Assembly (NCBI RefSeq): GCF_900215325.1
Contig: NZ_OCMS01000007.1
Coordinates: 1-48,034 of the forward strand
DNA: 48,034 bases
Source: Fibrobacter sp. UWB16
Lineage (GTDB): Bacteria; Fibrobacterota; Fibrobacteria; Fibrobacterales; Fibrobacteraceae
Direction of reading: 5' to 3'
Shown: positions 8,431-16,448 of the stretch, in pieces
Numbering within the stretch: the first letter of the stretch is position 1
Layout: every line of letters begins with the position of its first letter
Translations under genes and position numbers: made by a program
Notes under the pieces: generated by a model
Databases searched by the model: none
Seen by the model: the letters and a program-made list of their open reading frames with translations, nothing else
What the model was told of the DNA's origin: nothing

Positions 8431-8460
8431 TGTTAATAAGAAATAAACATCTTATTAACA
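8431..8460. promoter_or_regulatory. Perfect 10-bp inverted repeat, candidate operator
   Basis: TGTTAATAAG (8431-8440) and CTTATTAACA (8451-8460) are exact complements separated by 10 bases. The position just downstream of a putative promoter and between two divergent genes fits an operator. No T-run follows, so it is not a terminator. Confidence 0.5.
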
Positions 8461-8554
8461 GTCTGTCAAGAAAAATGTAGCTAAGTGGTTATCAGAAGAA
8501 GACTTACAAGAATTCATCCAGGTGCCACAACAACTCTTTTCTATGGAGGCCACC

Positions 8555-8764
8555 ATGAAGATGCTCCACAAAACACAGACCGCAGCACTCTACTACCTGC
8601 TCCACACGGGATTCCAGGCATTCAAGGCTCGCATCAAAGACGAGCTGACCTCCACCAGCGGCGTCAATCTAGAAGACATCATGGACGACTCTAACCTTTA
8701 CACCTATTACCAGCAAGGTGAATCGGCAGATTTCGTAGCGGCATGCATCGCCGCAAATAGCTAA
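8555..8764 (+). CDS. Small conserved-looking protein, unknown function
   Basis: 69-residue acidic protein beginning MKMLHKTQTAALYYLLHTGF, with no signal peptide or membrane segment. The ATG at 8555 is chosen because GGAGG lies at 8545-8549, whereas longer in-frame starts at 8522 and 8543 lack a ribosome site. A promoter-like sequence, a perfect inverted repeat upstream and a strong terminator downstream (8815-8846) together make it a convincing real gene despite its size. I do not recognise a family. Confidence 0.65.
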   Translation: MKMLHKTQTAALYYLLHTGFQAFKARIKDELTSTSGVNLEDIMDDSNLYTYYQQGESADFVAACIAANS

Positions 8765-8814
8765 CCTTACGGAGCTATATTATGTGATAGCCGCAGTAGC
8801 GGCAGAAACAAAAG

Positions 8815-8846
8815 GACCCTGTGGCAAAGCCGCAGGGTTCTTTTTT
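8815..8846 (+). terminator. Terminator of the small gene
   Basis: Stem ACCCTGTGGC with GCCGCAGGGT (one T-G pair), loop AAA, followed by TT-C-TTTTTT on the plus strand. Confidence 0.85.
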
Positions 8847-8872
8847 AAAGCTTGTGCAACTACTAGACTTAA

Positions 8873-8901
8873 CTGGATCCTTCGCATTCGCTCAGGATGA
8901 C
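8873..8901. repeat. Dispersed palindromic repeat, family 1
   Basis: ctggatcc...cgctcaggatgac copy between the small gene's terminator and the convergent TPR-PBP gene, in direct tandem with the next copy about 20 bases on. Confidence 0.75.
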
Positions 8902-8921
8902 GAGTGCAAATCAAGACTTGA

Positions 8922-8953
8922 CTGGGTCCTTCGGGCTTTGCCCTCAGGACGAC
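8922..8953. repeat. Dispersed palindromic repeat, family 1 (variant)
   Basis: ctgggtccttcgggctttgc type variant ending ctcaggacgac. The two adjacent copies share the flanking words gacttgactg and gacgagtgcg/gacgagtgca, suggesting local duplication. Confidence 0.65.
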
Positions 8954-8960
8954 GAGTGCG

Positions 8961-10802
8961 TTACTTCTTTTTCTTGGACTTGGCGGATTCTTTTGCCTTG
9001 TCCTGGCGTTCGCAGGTCGTCACGACTTCGAACTTGCCCTTGTTCACCGTAATGATCTTCGTATTGGCATTTGCACCGCGACGGAACTGGATGTCACCGT
9101 AAATGCCCTTGAAGTCCTTGGTCGCATTGATGTAATGCGTCATGTCATCGTCTTTGCCCGTCACAGCGGCAAGCGAAGTAAAGATGATGTTTGCGGCATC
9201 GTAGCTGAGACCGCTTACCTTGTCTTCACCCGGTTCCACGCCCCATCGAGCCGTGAAGTCCTTCACGAAGTTCGTGTAGGCGGTGTTCCCCTTGTTCATG
9301 TCGATGCTCGGAACGCTGAAGTAAGAACCTTCGACAAGGCGCTTGCCCTGAATCAAAAGTTCACGACCATACCAGCCGGATGTTCCGAGATATGTGCCGG
9401 AAACCTTGTTGAATGCGGCCTGGCTCACCATGGCACCTGCATCTGCCGGATTTGTTGCCGGAATGAAGAGGCCCGGGAATTCAACGGTAGAGTCGGCGAG
9501 GTAAAGCTTGCGGTCACGCGGGTTCACAGAGCTCAGATCATTCACGCCCTTAGCGATATTGCGACGGCGGTTTTCCTGATTGAAGCGGACATCGCGCATG
9601 AGGTTGAATTCCGTCTTGTAGTCCGGACGGCCTTCTTCGTAATTGCGGAAGCCGACAACATCACCACCACGACGTTCAACAGCACGGGTAAAGCTTTCGG
9701 ACATGGCCGTACCGAAATCGCCGAGCGGGCTCATCACGCCAAATTCGCGGATGTCGAGGCACTTGATAGCGAAGTCCGCAATCGTCTGGGCGAGGATGTC
9801 CATGGTGAGGTTCACCTGGAAGATGTTCGGGCCAAGCTTTGCGATGCCAGCATCCGTTGCAGTCGGAGTAAGCATCGGCACATGCTGGAAGTTTGCACCA
9901 AGCCATGCAGCAACAGACGTTGCCGGAGCACTCATGATAGGACCAATAATAGCGATAATGCTATCCTGGTTCACAGCGCGTTGCGTACGCATAAGAGCGA
10001 TAGCGGCATCGGCGTGCGTGTCCTGGAAGATTATGTTCACCTTGCCCTTGAGGTTTGCCTGTTCGTAAGCGAGGAGAGAACCCTGCACAGCGGCGGCACC
10101 GAATTCGGCAAAATCGCCGGAAAGCGGAGCAAGCACGAGCACAGTCGGAAGACCGGCGCCGAGACCTTCAAGAGCGCTGATGCCCTTCTTGGCGGTCTTC
10201 TGCAAATTCTCGGAAGAAGTCGTCTTGAGGACCTTCTTGTACCAGTATCTAGCAGCGCGGTAACGCTTGGCGTTCTGGCATTCGCGACCAAGCTGGAGCT
10301 GCATCCAACCCATCACTTCGCGATCAACGGGATACTTTTCAAGCAAAGCCTGAAGCTGGTCTGCCGTAAGGAGGGATGCGGCCAAAGTCTGAATGGCGAC
10401 ATCTTTAGCACGAGACCTTGCAGCCGGGTTGGTCGAATAAGAAAGCACGCGGAGCATGGCTTCGACACCATCGAACACGGAGCCCTTTTCGACATCAATA
10501 ACAGCGCGGGCAAGCTCCATTCGTTCGCGGTAGGCGGACTTCACATGGTATTCCAGGAAGCGGGATGCCACGTCGTAAGCATCATCCTTTTTGCCTGTAC
10601 GCAAATAACATTCGGCAAGCATCACGGAAGCCTTTTCGCCTTCAATCTTGCGGAACGAGGAGCTGTAAATCTTTTGCAGCGGTGCAATTGCATCCGAGCA
10701 GCGACCGTTCTTGACCACAGACTTTACGCGTTCAACATCATCCTGCGCAAAAACAGAGGTGGAGAGGACTGCTGCTAAAAATAAAGGAAACAAGCGATTC
10801 AT
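8961..10802 (-). CDS. TPR plus type-1 periplasmic-binding fold protein (LpoA/LivJ-like)
   Basis: 613-residue exported protein (signal peptide ending SVFAQ). Residues 20-215 are helical with TPR-like repeats (CYLRTGKKDDAYDVASRFLEY; AKRYRAARYWYKKVL). From about 218 (LPTVLVLAPLSGDFAEFGAAAVQG) to near 590 it is a Peripla_BP_6 / LivJ-type fold: IIAIIGPIMSAPATSVA and HVPMLTPTATDAGI are typical. The same order, TPR followed by a LivJ-like domain, occurs in LpoA, the outer-membrane activator of PBP1A, but no lipobox is present here and the C-terminus is a basic Lys-rich tail (KAKESAKSKKKK). The role, whether amino-acid binding or envelope assembly, is open. It follows the nucleotidyltransferase gene by 18 bases, with GAGG before the ATG. 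Confidence 0.78.
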   Translation of the reverse strand: MNRLFPLFLAAVLSTSVFAQDDVERVKSVVKNGRCSDAIAPLQKIYSSSFRKIEGEKASVMLAECYLRTGKKDDAYDVASRFLEYHVKSAYRERMELARAVIDVEKGSVFDGVEAMLRVLSYSTNPAARSRAKDVAIQTLAASLLTADQLQALLEKYPVDREVMGWMQLQLGRECQNAKRYRAARYWYKKVLKTTSSENLQKTAKKGISALEGLGAGLPTVLVLAPLSGDFAEFGAAAVQGSLLAYEQANLKGKVNIIFQDTHADAAIALMRTQRAVNQDSIIAIIGPIMSAPATSVAAWLGANFQHVPMLTPTATDAGIAKLGPNIFQVNLTMDILAQTIADFAIKCLDIREFGVMSPLGDFGTAMSESFTRAVERRGGDVVGFRNYEEGRPDYKTEFNLMRDVRFNQENRRRNIAKGVNDLSSVNPRDRKLYLADSTVEFPGLFIPATNPADAGAMVSQAAFNKVSGTYLGTSGWYGRELLIQGKRLVEGSYFSVPSIDMNKGNTAYTNFVKDFTARWGVEPGEDKVSGLSYDAANIIFTSLAAVTGKDDDMTHYINATKDFKGIYGDIQFRRGANANTKIITVNKGKFEVVTTCERQDKAKESAKSKKKK

Positions 10803-10820
10803 AATTAAACCTCGCCGGTC

Positions 10821-11141
10821 TTACTGGAAGCTATCGGCGGCCTCCTGAACGACTGAATGTTCTTTCTTGATTTGCTTTTGAAGAGATTCGGGGAGCTTCG
10901 ACCAGTCAACGATATCAACACGGAAAGGAAGTCCGCTTTCGACAAATGCCTTTTCCACCGAAGTCATATCATCGAGAGAAATAGGGGAGTCCGAAATGAC
11001 AGCCAATTCCAAATCCGTATCCGGGGTCAAATCCACACCCGTGACACGTGTTCCGTACGCCCAAACTTCGAACCCCTCAAAATGGAGTCCAAGAATCCTT
11101 TGCACGGTTTCTAACTGATCCGATTCTAAACAAAGAGTCAT
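10821..11141 (-). CDS. Stand-alone minimal nucleotidyltransferase domain protein
   Basis: 106 residues containing a DNA-polymerase-beta-type nucleotidyltransferase core: YGTRVTGVDLTPDTDLELAV matches the GSxxxG...DxD pattern, and RVDIVDW supplies the third acidic residue. Such short proteins (MNT/MntA) are often antitoxins paired with a HEPN toxin and act by adding AMP to a target. No HEPN-like gene is adjacent: the neighbours are a TPR-binding protein and a phosphoesterase. It could be a solitary NTase. No ribosome site is obvious. Confidence 0.75.
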   Translation of the reverse strand: MTLCLESDQLETVQRILGLHFEGFEVWAYGTRVTGVDLTPDTDLELAVISDSPISLDDMTSVEKAFVESGLPFRVDIVDWSKLPESLQKQIKKEHSVVQEAADSFQ

Positions 11142-11184
11142 AGTTCGCTAAAATATAGTTAATGTATTTTGACACTGACTGCCA

Positions 11185-12285
11185 TTACAGTCTGTCGGGT
11201 ACAAAACGGAGGAACCAGACTTCGGTATCGCTACCGATACGGACAGGGGGGCCCCAGGAATCGACACCGCTAGAAACAAGCCACTTGACCTGATCCAGTT
11301 CGCCAATTCCATAAGCAAGGCGCCAAACCCAATTGATAATGAGCGTTCCCGGGAAGAACTGGCCATTATGCGTGTGTCCGGACATGGCAAAGTCGGGACG
11401 GCGGCCAGGGTGGTCTTCTTCGATTCCGCGTGGCTGATGATCGAGGAGAAGCCAGGGGAGATTCGATTCTTCGACTGTAGGGCGCAAGCCAAAGAGCGGC
11501 TTTCGCTCGATATCGCGAATCTTGGCAACGTTGTGGTCTATACGGCCGGTAATGCAGGCAAACGGCGTGCAGACGGTGGAGTCTTCCAGCACGACGAAAC
11601 CGTTATTCTGCATCCATTTTTTAAAGTCGCTGCCTTCACGTTCGAGGAACCCTTCGTGATTCCCGTCGATGGCAATCGCTGCCATCCTGGCGGTCGCGGC
11701 AAGCTTTTGCACCAGGAAGTCGTACTCCCAGGCAGAAAGTGTCGAATCCACGACATCCGAGAAGTCACCGCCAAACAGCACCAGGTCCGGGTGGAGGCTA
11801 TCGCTTACATGCACAATGCGTTCCATCTTTTCGCGCTTGAAAAGCGGATCGATGTGGAGGTCGCTAAAGAAGAACGCCGTAAATTCCTTTTCTGTCGGGA
11901 CGGCAATCTTGAACTCGCGAACATGGAAATTGTCGTTTGCACCTGTGCCTGCAATGCGGAAGATGACCGTCAAGAGAACGGAAACAAAGAACAAAAGTCT
12001 CGCCACCGAAATGGCGACGCGTTGATCGAGCGGCTTCTTGACGACAGCGCGACGGATGCCACGAGCAATCCACCAAAGGATATAGAGGAAAAGCGCCTCG
12101 CTAAGCCAGACCGCAAAAAACGACATGCCAAGCGATGCAAAATAAGTTGTTCTAAACAAAAAACAGAGGGGGAGGAGGATTACCGAAATACCGGCAATGA
12201 CGCTCCCTTTGATTCCGGGCGCCACCATTCTCACGTTAAAGAACAGGAAGAATACGCCAAAGATGAGTATGAAGAAAAAGATCAT
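11185..12285 (-). CDS. Membrane-anchored metallophosphoesterase
   Basis: 366 residues. About four hydrophobic helices (residues 1-130) precede a calcineurin-like phosphoesterase domain with all metal-binding blocks: FSDLHID, GGDFSD, GNHEG, and GHTHNGQ near the C-terminus. This arrangement is that of the YkuE/YaeI-like family, some of which act on lipid phosphates; the substrate here is unknown. Its start overlaps the tmk stop in an ATGA, indicating translational coupling. Confidence 0.88.
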   Translation of the reverse strand: MIFFFILIFGVFFLFFNVRMVAPGIKGSVIAGISVILLPLCFLFRTTYFASLGMSFFAVWLSEALFLYILWWIARGIRRAVVKKPLDQRVAISVARLLFFVSVLLTVIFRIAGTGANDNFHVREFKIAVPTEKEFTAFFFSDLHIDPLFKREKMERIVHVSDSLHPDLVLFGGDFSDVVDSTLSAWEYDFLVQKLAATARMAAIAIDGNHEGFLEREGSDFKKWMQNNGFVVLEDSTVCTPFACITGRIDHNVAKIRDIERKPLFGLRPTVEESNLPWLLLDHQPRGIEEDHPGRRPDFAMSGHTHNGQFFPGTLIINWVWRLAYGIGELDQVKWLVSSGVDSWGPPVRIGSDTEVWFLRFVPDRL

Positions 12286-12914
12286 TTCAGTTTCGCTTTA
12301 ATAAGTGAAAGGACATCGCTGTGTACTTCGTCGGGAGTGCGGTCAGCATTGACGACACTCACGCAATCGCTATAATCGCGGCCTGCGGCGAGGTAACCTT
12401 CGCGGACACGCTCGAAGAATTCAGCCTTTTCGCTTTCGAGGCGGTCGGGGGCGCCACCACGAATGGCCATGCGCTTGCGGCTTGATTCGACGGTCAAGTC
12501 GAGAACTACAGTGAGTTCCGGGAAGCAGCCTCCGCAAGTGAGTTCCGTAAGGCGCTGGACTTTATCAGCACCGAGCCCGCGGGCATAACCTTGGTAAGCA
12601 AATGTGCTCCATGCAAAACGGTCAGCGATGACGATGTTCCCTGCATCGAGTGCGGGTTTAATGATTTCGTGAATCACCTGGGCACGGGCGGCATTGTACA
12701 GCAAGAGTTCGGTATCGTCTGCCATGATGCCCTTGAAAGCGGGGTCAAGCAAGAGCTCGCGAATGCGTTCGGAAATTTTGGCGCCACCGGGTTCGCGCAG
12801 CCTCACGACCTTGTGGCCTTCGGATTCCAGCACGCGGACGAGCATGTCGATTTGTGTGGACTTTCCGGAACCATCAATGCCTTCGAGGCTAAAAAAATTC
12901 TTCGCAGTTTTCAT
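12282..12914 (-). CDS. tmk: Thymidylate kinase
   Basis: Phosphorylates dTMP to dTDP with ATP, an essential step in dTTP synthesis. The 210-residue length is usual. The P-loop GIDGSGKST is at residues 12-20, the DRF motif is in ADRFAWSTFAYQGYARGL, and LREPGG is the substrate-binding segment. I choose the ATG at 12914 because the protein then starts right before the conserved strand; an extension to 12983 is possible in frame but has no family counterpart or ribosome site. The coding end overlaps the phosphoesterase gene by 4 bases. Confidence 0.95.
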   Translation of the reverse strand: MKTAKNFFSLEGIDGSGKSTQIDMLVRVLESEGHKVVRLREPGGAKISERIRELLLDPAFKGIMADDTELLLYNAARAQVIHEIIKPALDAGNIVIADRFAWSTFAYQGYARGLGADKVQRLTELTCGGCFPELTVVLDLTVESSRKRMAIRGGAPDRLESEKAEFFERVREGYLAAGRDYSDCVSVVNADRTPDEVHSDVLSLIKAKLK

Positions 12915-12983
12915 AAGAACAAATATGCAAATTTTTTTGAGTGGGCGCCAATGGCTTTTTCTTATTTCATAAAAGTACATCAT

Positions 12984-13181
12984 GCGGGCGGGGCCCCAGC
13001 TCGGAGTTGACGCCTACGGCGTCAGCGGCTTCACTCGGTTATGCCGGTCTGCAAGCAGCCCGTCGCAACACTCGTTTTGCACGCTACTGCGAAGAATATA
13101 CCTTGGCCGACGCTTTATTCTCTCGACGAATTCTTATTTATTCAAAACAAACTGAATATCTCGCTTTTTTTTTATGGATGT
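12984..13181. other. Intergenic region between secA and tmk
   Basis: No convincing gene. It contains a GC-rich part (12981-13100) with a short palindrome of arms GACGCC and GGCGTC (13009-13023), then becomes AT-rich. The minus-strand promoter of tmk should lie here, but I cannot place it with confidence. Confidence 0.4.
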
Positions 13182-13217
13182 AAAAAAAATCCTCGGCGGG
13201 GAAGCCGAGGATTTTTT
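13182..13217. terminator. Bidirectional terminator after secA
   Basis: Stem CCTCGGC (13191-13197) with GCCGAGG (13204-13210), flanked by eight A on the left and six T on the right, so it can work in both directions. It serves secA on the minus strand. Confidence 0.85.
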
Positions 13218-13256
13218 CAATTACGTTTTATGCGAGAGTGCTCGCGATTCTTGGAA

Positions 13257-13284
13257 GGAGATGCCCGATTAAATCGGGCATGAC
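13257..13284. repeat. Dispersed palindromic repeat, family 2
   Basis: ggagatgcccgatt...atcgggcatgac: inverted repeat of the gtcatgcccg/cgggcatctcc family, between the secA stop and its terminator. Confidence 0.7.
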
Positions 13285-13293
13285 AATTCCGAA

Positions 13294-16281
13294 TTATTCA
13301 ACGTCCTTGCCGTGGCACTTCTTGTACTTGAGGCCAGAACCACACCAGCAGAGGTCATTGCGGCCGAGCTTTGCACCAGCCTGCTGCTGGGCGCGCTTCA
13401 CAGCGGCAGCAAGGGCGGCGTTAGCGGCAGCGGAGCGGTTCGGGCGAGTGCCCGGGAGTGCGCTCTGCGGCATCGGCTGTGCCTGCTGATCTTCAGAAAG
13501 GGCGTTCGTTTCAGAAGAAGCTGCCTGACCGGCGAGACCTGCGGCCTTTGCACCTTCGGCACTCAGCTGTTCGGAAGAACCTTCACTGGATCCTTCGCTT
13601 TGCTCAGGATGACTTTCTGCATTAGCATCGCCAGCGTTACCTGCGGCAGCGGCGGCTTCTTCAGCAGCCTTGCGTTCGGCATCGATCTGTTCCTGGCTCT
13701 TGAGCTGGAGCTGGTCCGGAGAAACCGTCACACCGTTCGGGAGCGTGATGCGGATGTTCAAAATGCGGAGAGCCGTAAGCGTTGCAATCTTTTCCATGCA
13801 GCTTTCGAACATCTTGAAGCCGTCGTTCTTGTAGACCATCAGCGGATCCTTCTGGGCGTATCCGTGGAAGCGGATAGCATCCTTCAGCTGGTCCATAGCA
13901 TACAAGTGTTCCTTCCACACCTGGTCAATCGTCATGAGGAGGAAGCGGCGTTCGATATTGCGGAAGTCGGCATCCGGAATAATCTTCGTGAGCTTGTCGT
14001 AACGCACCTTGCAAAGGTCGATGATTTCATCGAGCACCTGTTCCGGCGTCTTCGAAACAGCATCTTCAAGCGTAAGGCTGTATTCCATGCCGAGCGTGCG
14101 CTGCAAGTCTTCGTGCAAGCCTTCGAGGTTCCACTGTTCCGCATAGCTCTTTGCCGGGATGTAGTTAGAAACCTTGATATCGCAAGCGTCTTCGATGCGG
14201 TTCATGATTTCGTCACGGATATCTTCACCGTTCAAGATGCGGCGGCGGAGCCCGTAAATCACCTTGCGCTGTTCGTTCATCACGTTATCGTAGTCGAGCA
14301 AGTGCTTACGGATATCGAAGCTCTGACTTTCGACGCGGCGCTGTGCACCACGGATGGAACGGGAAACGATCGGGTGGGTAATCACTTCGTCTTCGCCCAC
14401 GCCAAAACGGTTCATGAGGTTCTTGACGTTGTCACCACCGAAGATACGCATCAGGTTATCGTCGAGGGAGAGGAAGTACTGGCTAGAACCCGGGTCACCC
14501 TGACGACCGGAACGACCGCGCAACTGGTTATCAATACGGCGAGATTCATGGCGTTCCGTACCGAGCACATGCAAACCGCCGAGTTCAGTCACTCCCGGTC
14601 CAAGAGCAATGTCAGTACCACGACCAGCCATGTTCGTTGCAATCGTCACCTTGTCCTTGTGACCAGCGTACTGAATGATTTCAGCTTCGCGGCCATGGTT
14701 CTTGGCGTTCAAGACTTCGTGCGGGATGCCTTCCTTTTCGAGCATGCCGTGGAGGATTTCGGACTTTTCAATGGAAGCCGTACCCACGAGGAGCGGCTGG
14801 CCCTTTGCATGGCGTTCCTTGATTTCAGCAACAATGGCGCGCCACTTGGCATCTTCGGACTTATAAACGAGGTCCTGCAAGTCCTTACGGATGCACGGCT
14901 TGTTTGTCGGAATGACCCACGTGTTCATGTTGTAAATCTTGATGAATTCCGTTGCTTCGGTTTCAGCCGTACCGGTCATACCGGAGAGCTTCTTGTACAT
15001 ACGGAAGTAGTTCTGGAACGTAATCGTTGCAAGCGTCTGGTTTTCGCGACGGATCTGCACGTTTTCCTTGGCTTCGATGGCCTGGTGGATACCGTTGGAG
15101 TAGCGGCGGCCTTCCATCAAGCGGCCCGTATTTTCGTCGACGATGATAATTTCACCGTCACGGACGATATAGTCGACATCCTTTTCGAAGAGGTACCAAG
15201 CGCGGAGAGCGTTATCGAGGAAGTGAACCCAGTCGGCATGTTCGCCATAGAGGTTCGTAATGTGCATCAAGTCCTGGATGTGGAGCACGCCCTTTTCGGT
15301 AAACTGGATGTTCTTGTCCTTTTCGTCGACAGAGAAGTCCTTGTTACGGACGAGCTGCTTTGCAATTTCGTTTGCCTTTGCATACTTTTCGGTAGCGTCT
15401 TCGGCAGGACCACTGATGATGAGCGGCGTACGGGCTTCATCAATCAAGATGGAGTCGACTTCGTCAACGATACAGAAGTTGAGTTCACGCTGCACGAGCT
15501 GGTTCGGTTCAACAGCCATGTTGTCGCGGAGGTAGTCGAAACCGAATTCGTTGTTGGTACCGTAAGTCACGTCGGAGTTGTAGCTTTGACGGCGCTGTTC
15601 CGCATCGAGGCCATTCACAATAAGACCAACCGTAAGGCCGAGGAACTTATAGACCAAGCCCATCTGCTTAGCGTCACGACCAGCGAGGTAATCGTTCACC
15701 GTCACCACATGCACGCCGTGGCCAGAAAGACCGTTCAAGTAAACCGGGAGAGCAGCGGCAAGCGTCTTACCTTCACCGGTAGCCATTTCAGCGATGGCAC
15801 CTTCGTGGAGCACGAGGCCACCGATCATCTGCACGTCGAAAGGCAACATACGGAACGGCTTCACGGATTCCGGATAGAGTTCGCGAACCTTAGCGTAGAG
15901 GGCAGCCGGGAGGTAGACTTCCCATTCGTTCTTTCCGCTTTCGAGTTCTGCCTTAGCCTTGTTCACGGCTTCCTGGAGTTCCGGGCCGAGGCGGCTAAAG
16001 TCAAAGCCAAATTCCGGCTTGAAGATGTTGAAGATACCGAGACGGCGGTCGCAAGCTTCGCGGCATACGGCAAAGGCATCAACCTTGATATCGTCGAGGG
16101 TAGCTCCATTATTCAGTTTTTCGCGGAATTCAGCGCTCTTTGCAGCAAGTTCCGCGTCATCGAGCGTTGCGAGAGCCTTGCAGGCTTCGTGAATCTTTGC
16201 AATCACCGGGCGGAGCTGTTTCACCTTACGTTCATGAGGTGTACCAAAAATCTTATGGAGTACTGTATCTACAATGCTCAT
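13294..16281 (-). CDS. secA: Protein translocase ATPase SecA
   Basis: Motor ATPase of the Sec export pathway, acting at SecYEG on the inner membrane. At 995 residues it is somewhat longer than the E. coli protein. Motifs: Walker A MATGEGKT, DEAD-like VDEVDSILIDEARTPLI, TGTAETEATEF, AGRGTDIALG and the helicase motif QLRGRSGRQGDPGSS. The C-terminus carries the zinc-binding SEC-C motif (CWCGSGLKYKKCHG). Before it is a low-complexity Ala/Glu/Ser linker in which residues about 890-899 (HPEQSEGS) are encoded by a family 1 dispersed repeat at 13586-13613. The start ATG has AAGGA upstream. The gene is divergent from the phosphatase operon. Confidence 0.98.
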   Translation of the reverse strand: MSIVDTVLHKIFGTPHERKVKQLRPVIAKIHEACKALATLDDAELAAKSAEFREKLNNGATLDDIKVDAFAVCREACDRRLGIFNIFKPEFGFDFSRLGPELQEAVNKAKAELESGKNEWEVYLPAALYAKVRELYPESVKPFRMLPFDVQMIGGLVLHEGAIAEMATGEGKTLAAALPVYLNGLSGHGVHVVTVNDYLAGRDAKQMGLVYKFLGLTVGLIVNGLDAEQRRQSYNSDVTYGTNNEFGFDYLRDNMAVEPNQLVQRELNFCIVDEVDSILIDEARTPLIISGPAEDATEKYAKANEIAKQLVRNKDFSVDEKDKNIQFTEKGVLHIQDLMHITNLYGEHADWVHFLDNALRAWYLFEKDVDYIVRDGEIIIVDENTGRLMEGRRYSNGIHQAIEAKENVQIRRENQTLATITFQNYFRMYKKLSGMTGTAETEATEFIKIYNMNTWVIPTNKPCIRKDLQDLVYKSEDAKWRAIVAEIKERHAKGQPLLVGTASIEKSEILHGMLEKEGIPHEVLNAKNHGREAEIIQYAGHKDKVTIATNMAGRGTDIALGPGVTELGGLHVLGTERHESRRIDNQLRGRSGRQGDPGSSQYFLSLDDNLMRIFGGDNVKNLMNRFGVGEDEVITHPIVSRSIRGAQRRVESQSFDIRKHLLDYDNVMNEQRKVIYGLRRRILNGEDIRDEIMNRIEDACDIKVSNYIPAKSYAEQWNLEGLHEDLQRTLGMEYSLTLEDAVSKTPEQVLDEIIDLCKVRYDKLTKIIPDADFRNIERRFLLMTIDQVWKEHLYAMDQLKDAIRFHGYAQKDPLMVYKNDGFKMFESCMEKIATLTALRILNIRITLPNGVTVSPDQLQLKSQEQIDAERKAAEEAAAAAGNAGDANAESHPEQSEGSSEGSSEQLSAEGAKAAGLAGQAASSETNALSEDQQAQPMPQSALPGTRPNRSAAANAALAAAVKRAQQQAGAKLGRNDLCWCGSGLKYKKCHGKDVE
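13586..13613. repeat. Family 1 repeat inside secA
   Basis: A 28-base near-consensus copy (ctggatccttcgctttgctc then aggatgac) read in frame through the C-terminal linker of SecA, adding the peptide ESHPEQSEGSS. It lies in a tolerant region between the motor core and the zinc tail. Confidence 0.85.
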
Positions 16282-16448
16282 GGTTGTCCTTGATTAAAAA
16301 TTAAACGTGGTAAAAGTTAGCAAAAGATGTGCCAAATATATTTTCGTTTCATATTGAAAAGCCCCTTTAAAGTGCGTTTTTACGGGGATTACAGGCTTTA
16401 ACGATTTAGTTTACTCACACCGCAACACCAATATATTATATTGGAGAC

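Noticed and set aside
9135-10778. 547-codon plus-strand frame opposite the TPR/LivJ-like gene
   Set aside because: Antisense shadow of a well-supported gene, with no signal peptide, domain or ribosome site.
10821-11141. Complete MNT/HEPN toxin-antitoxin pair
   Set aside because: The nucleotidyltransferase is clear, but neither neighbour looks like a HEPN protein.
13312-16293. 993-codon open frame on the plus strand, opposite secA
   Set aside because: It mirrors secA almost exactly. It has no family motifs and results from the codon bias of secA, which leaves the antisense frame free of stops.
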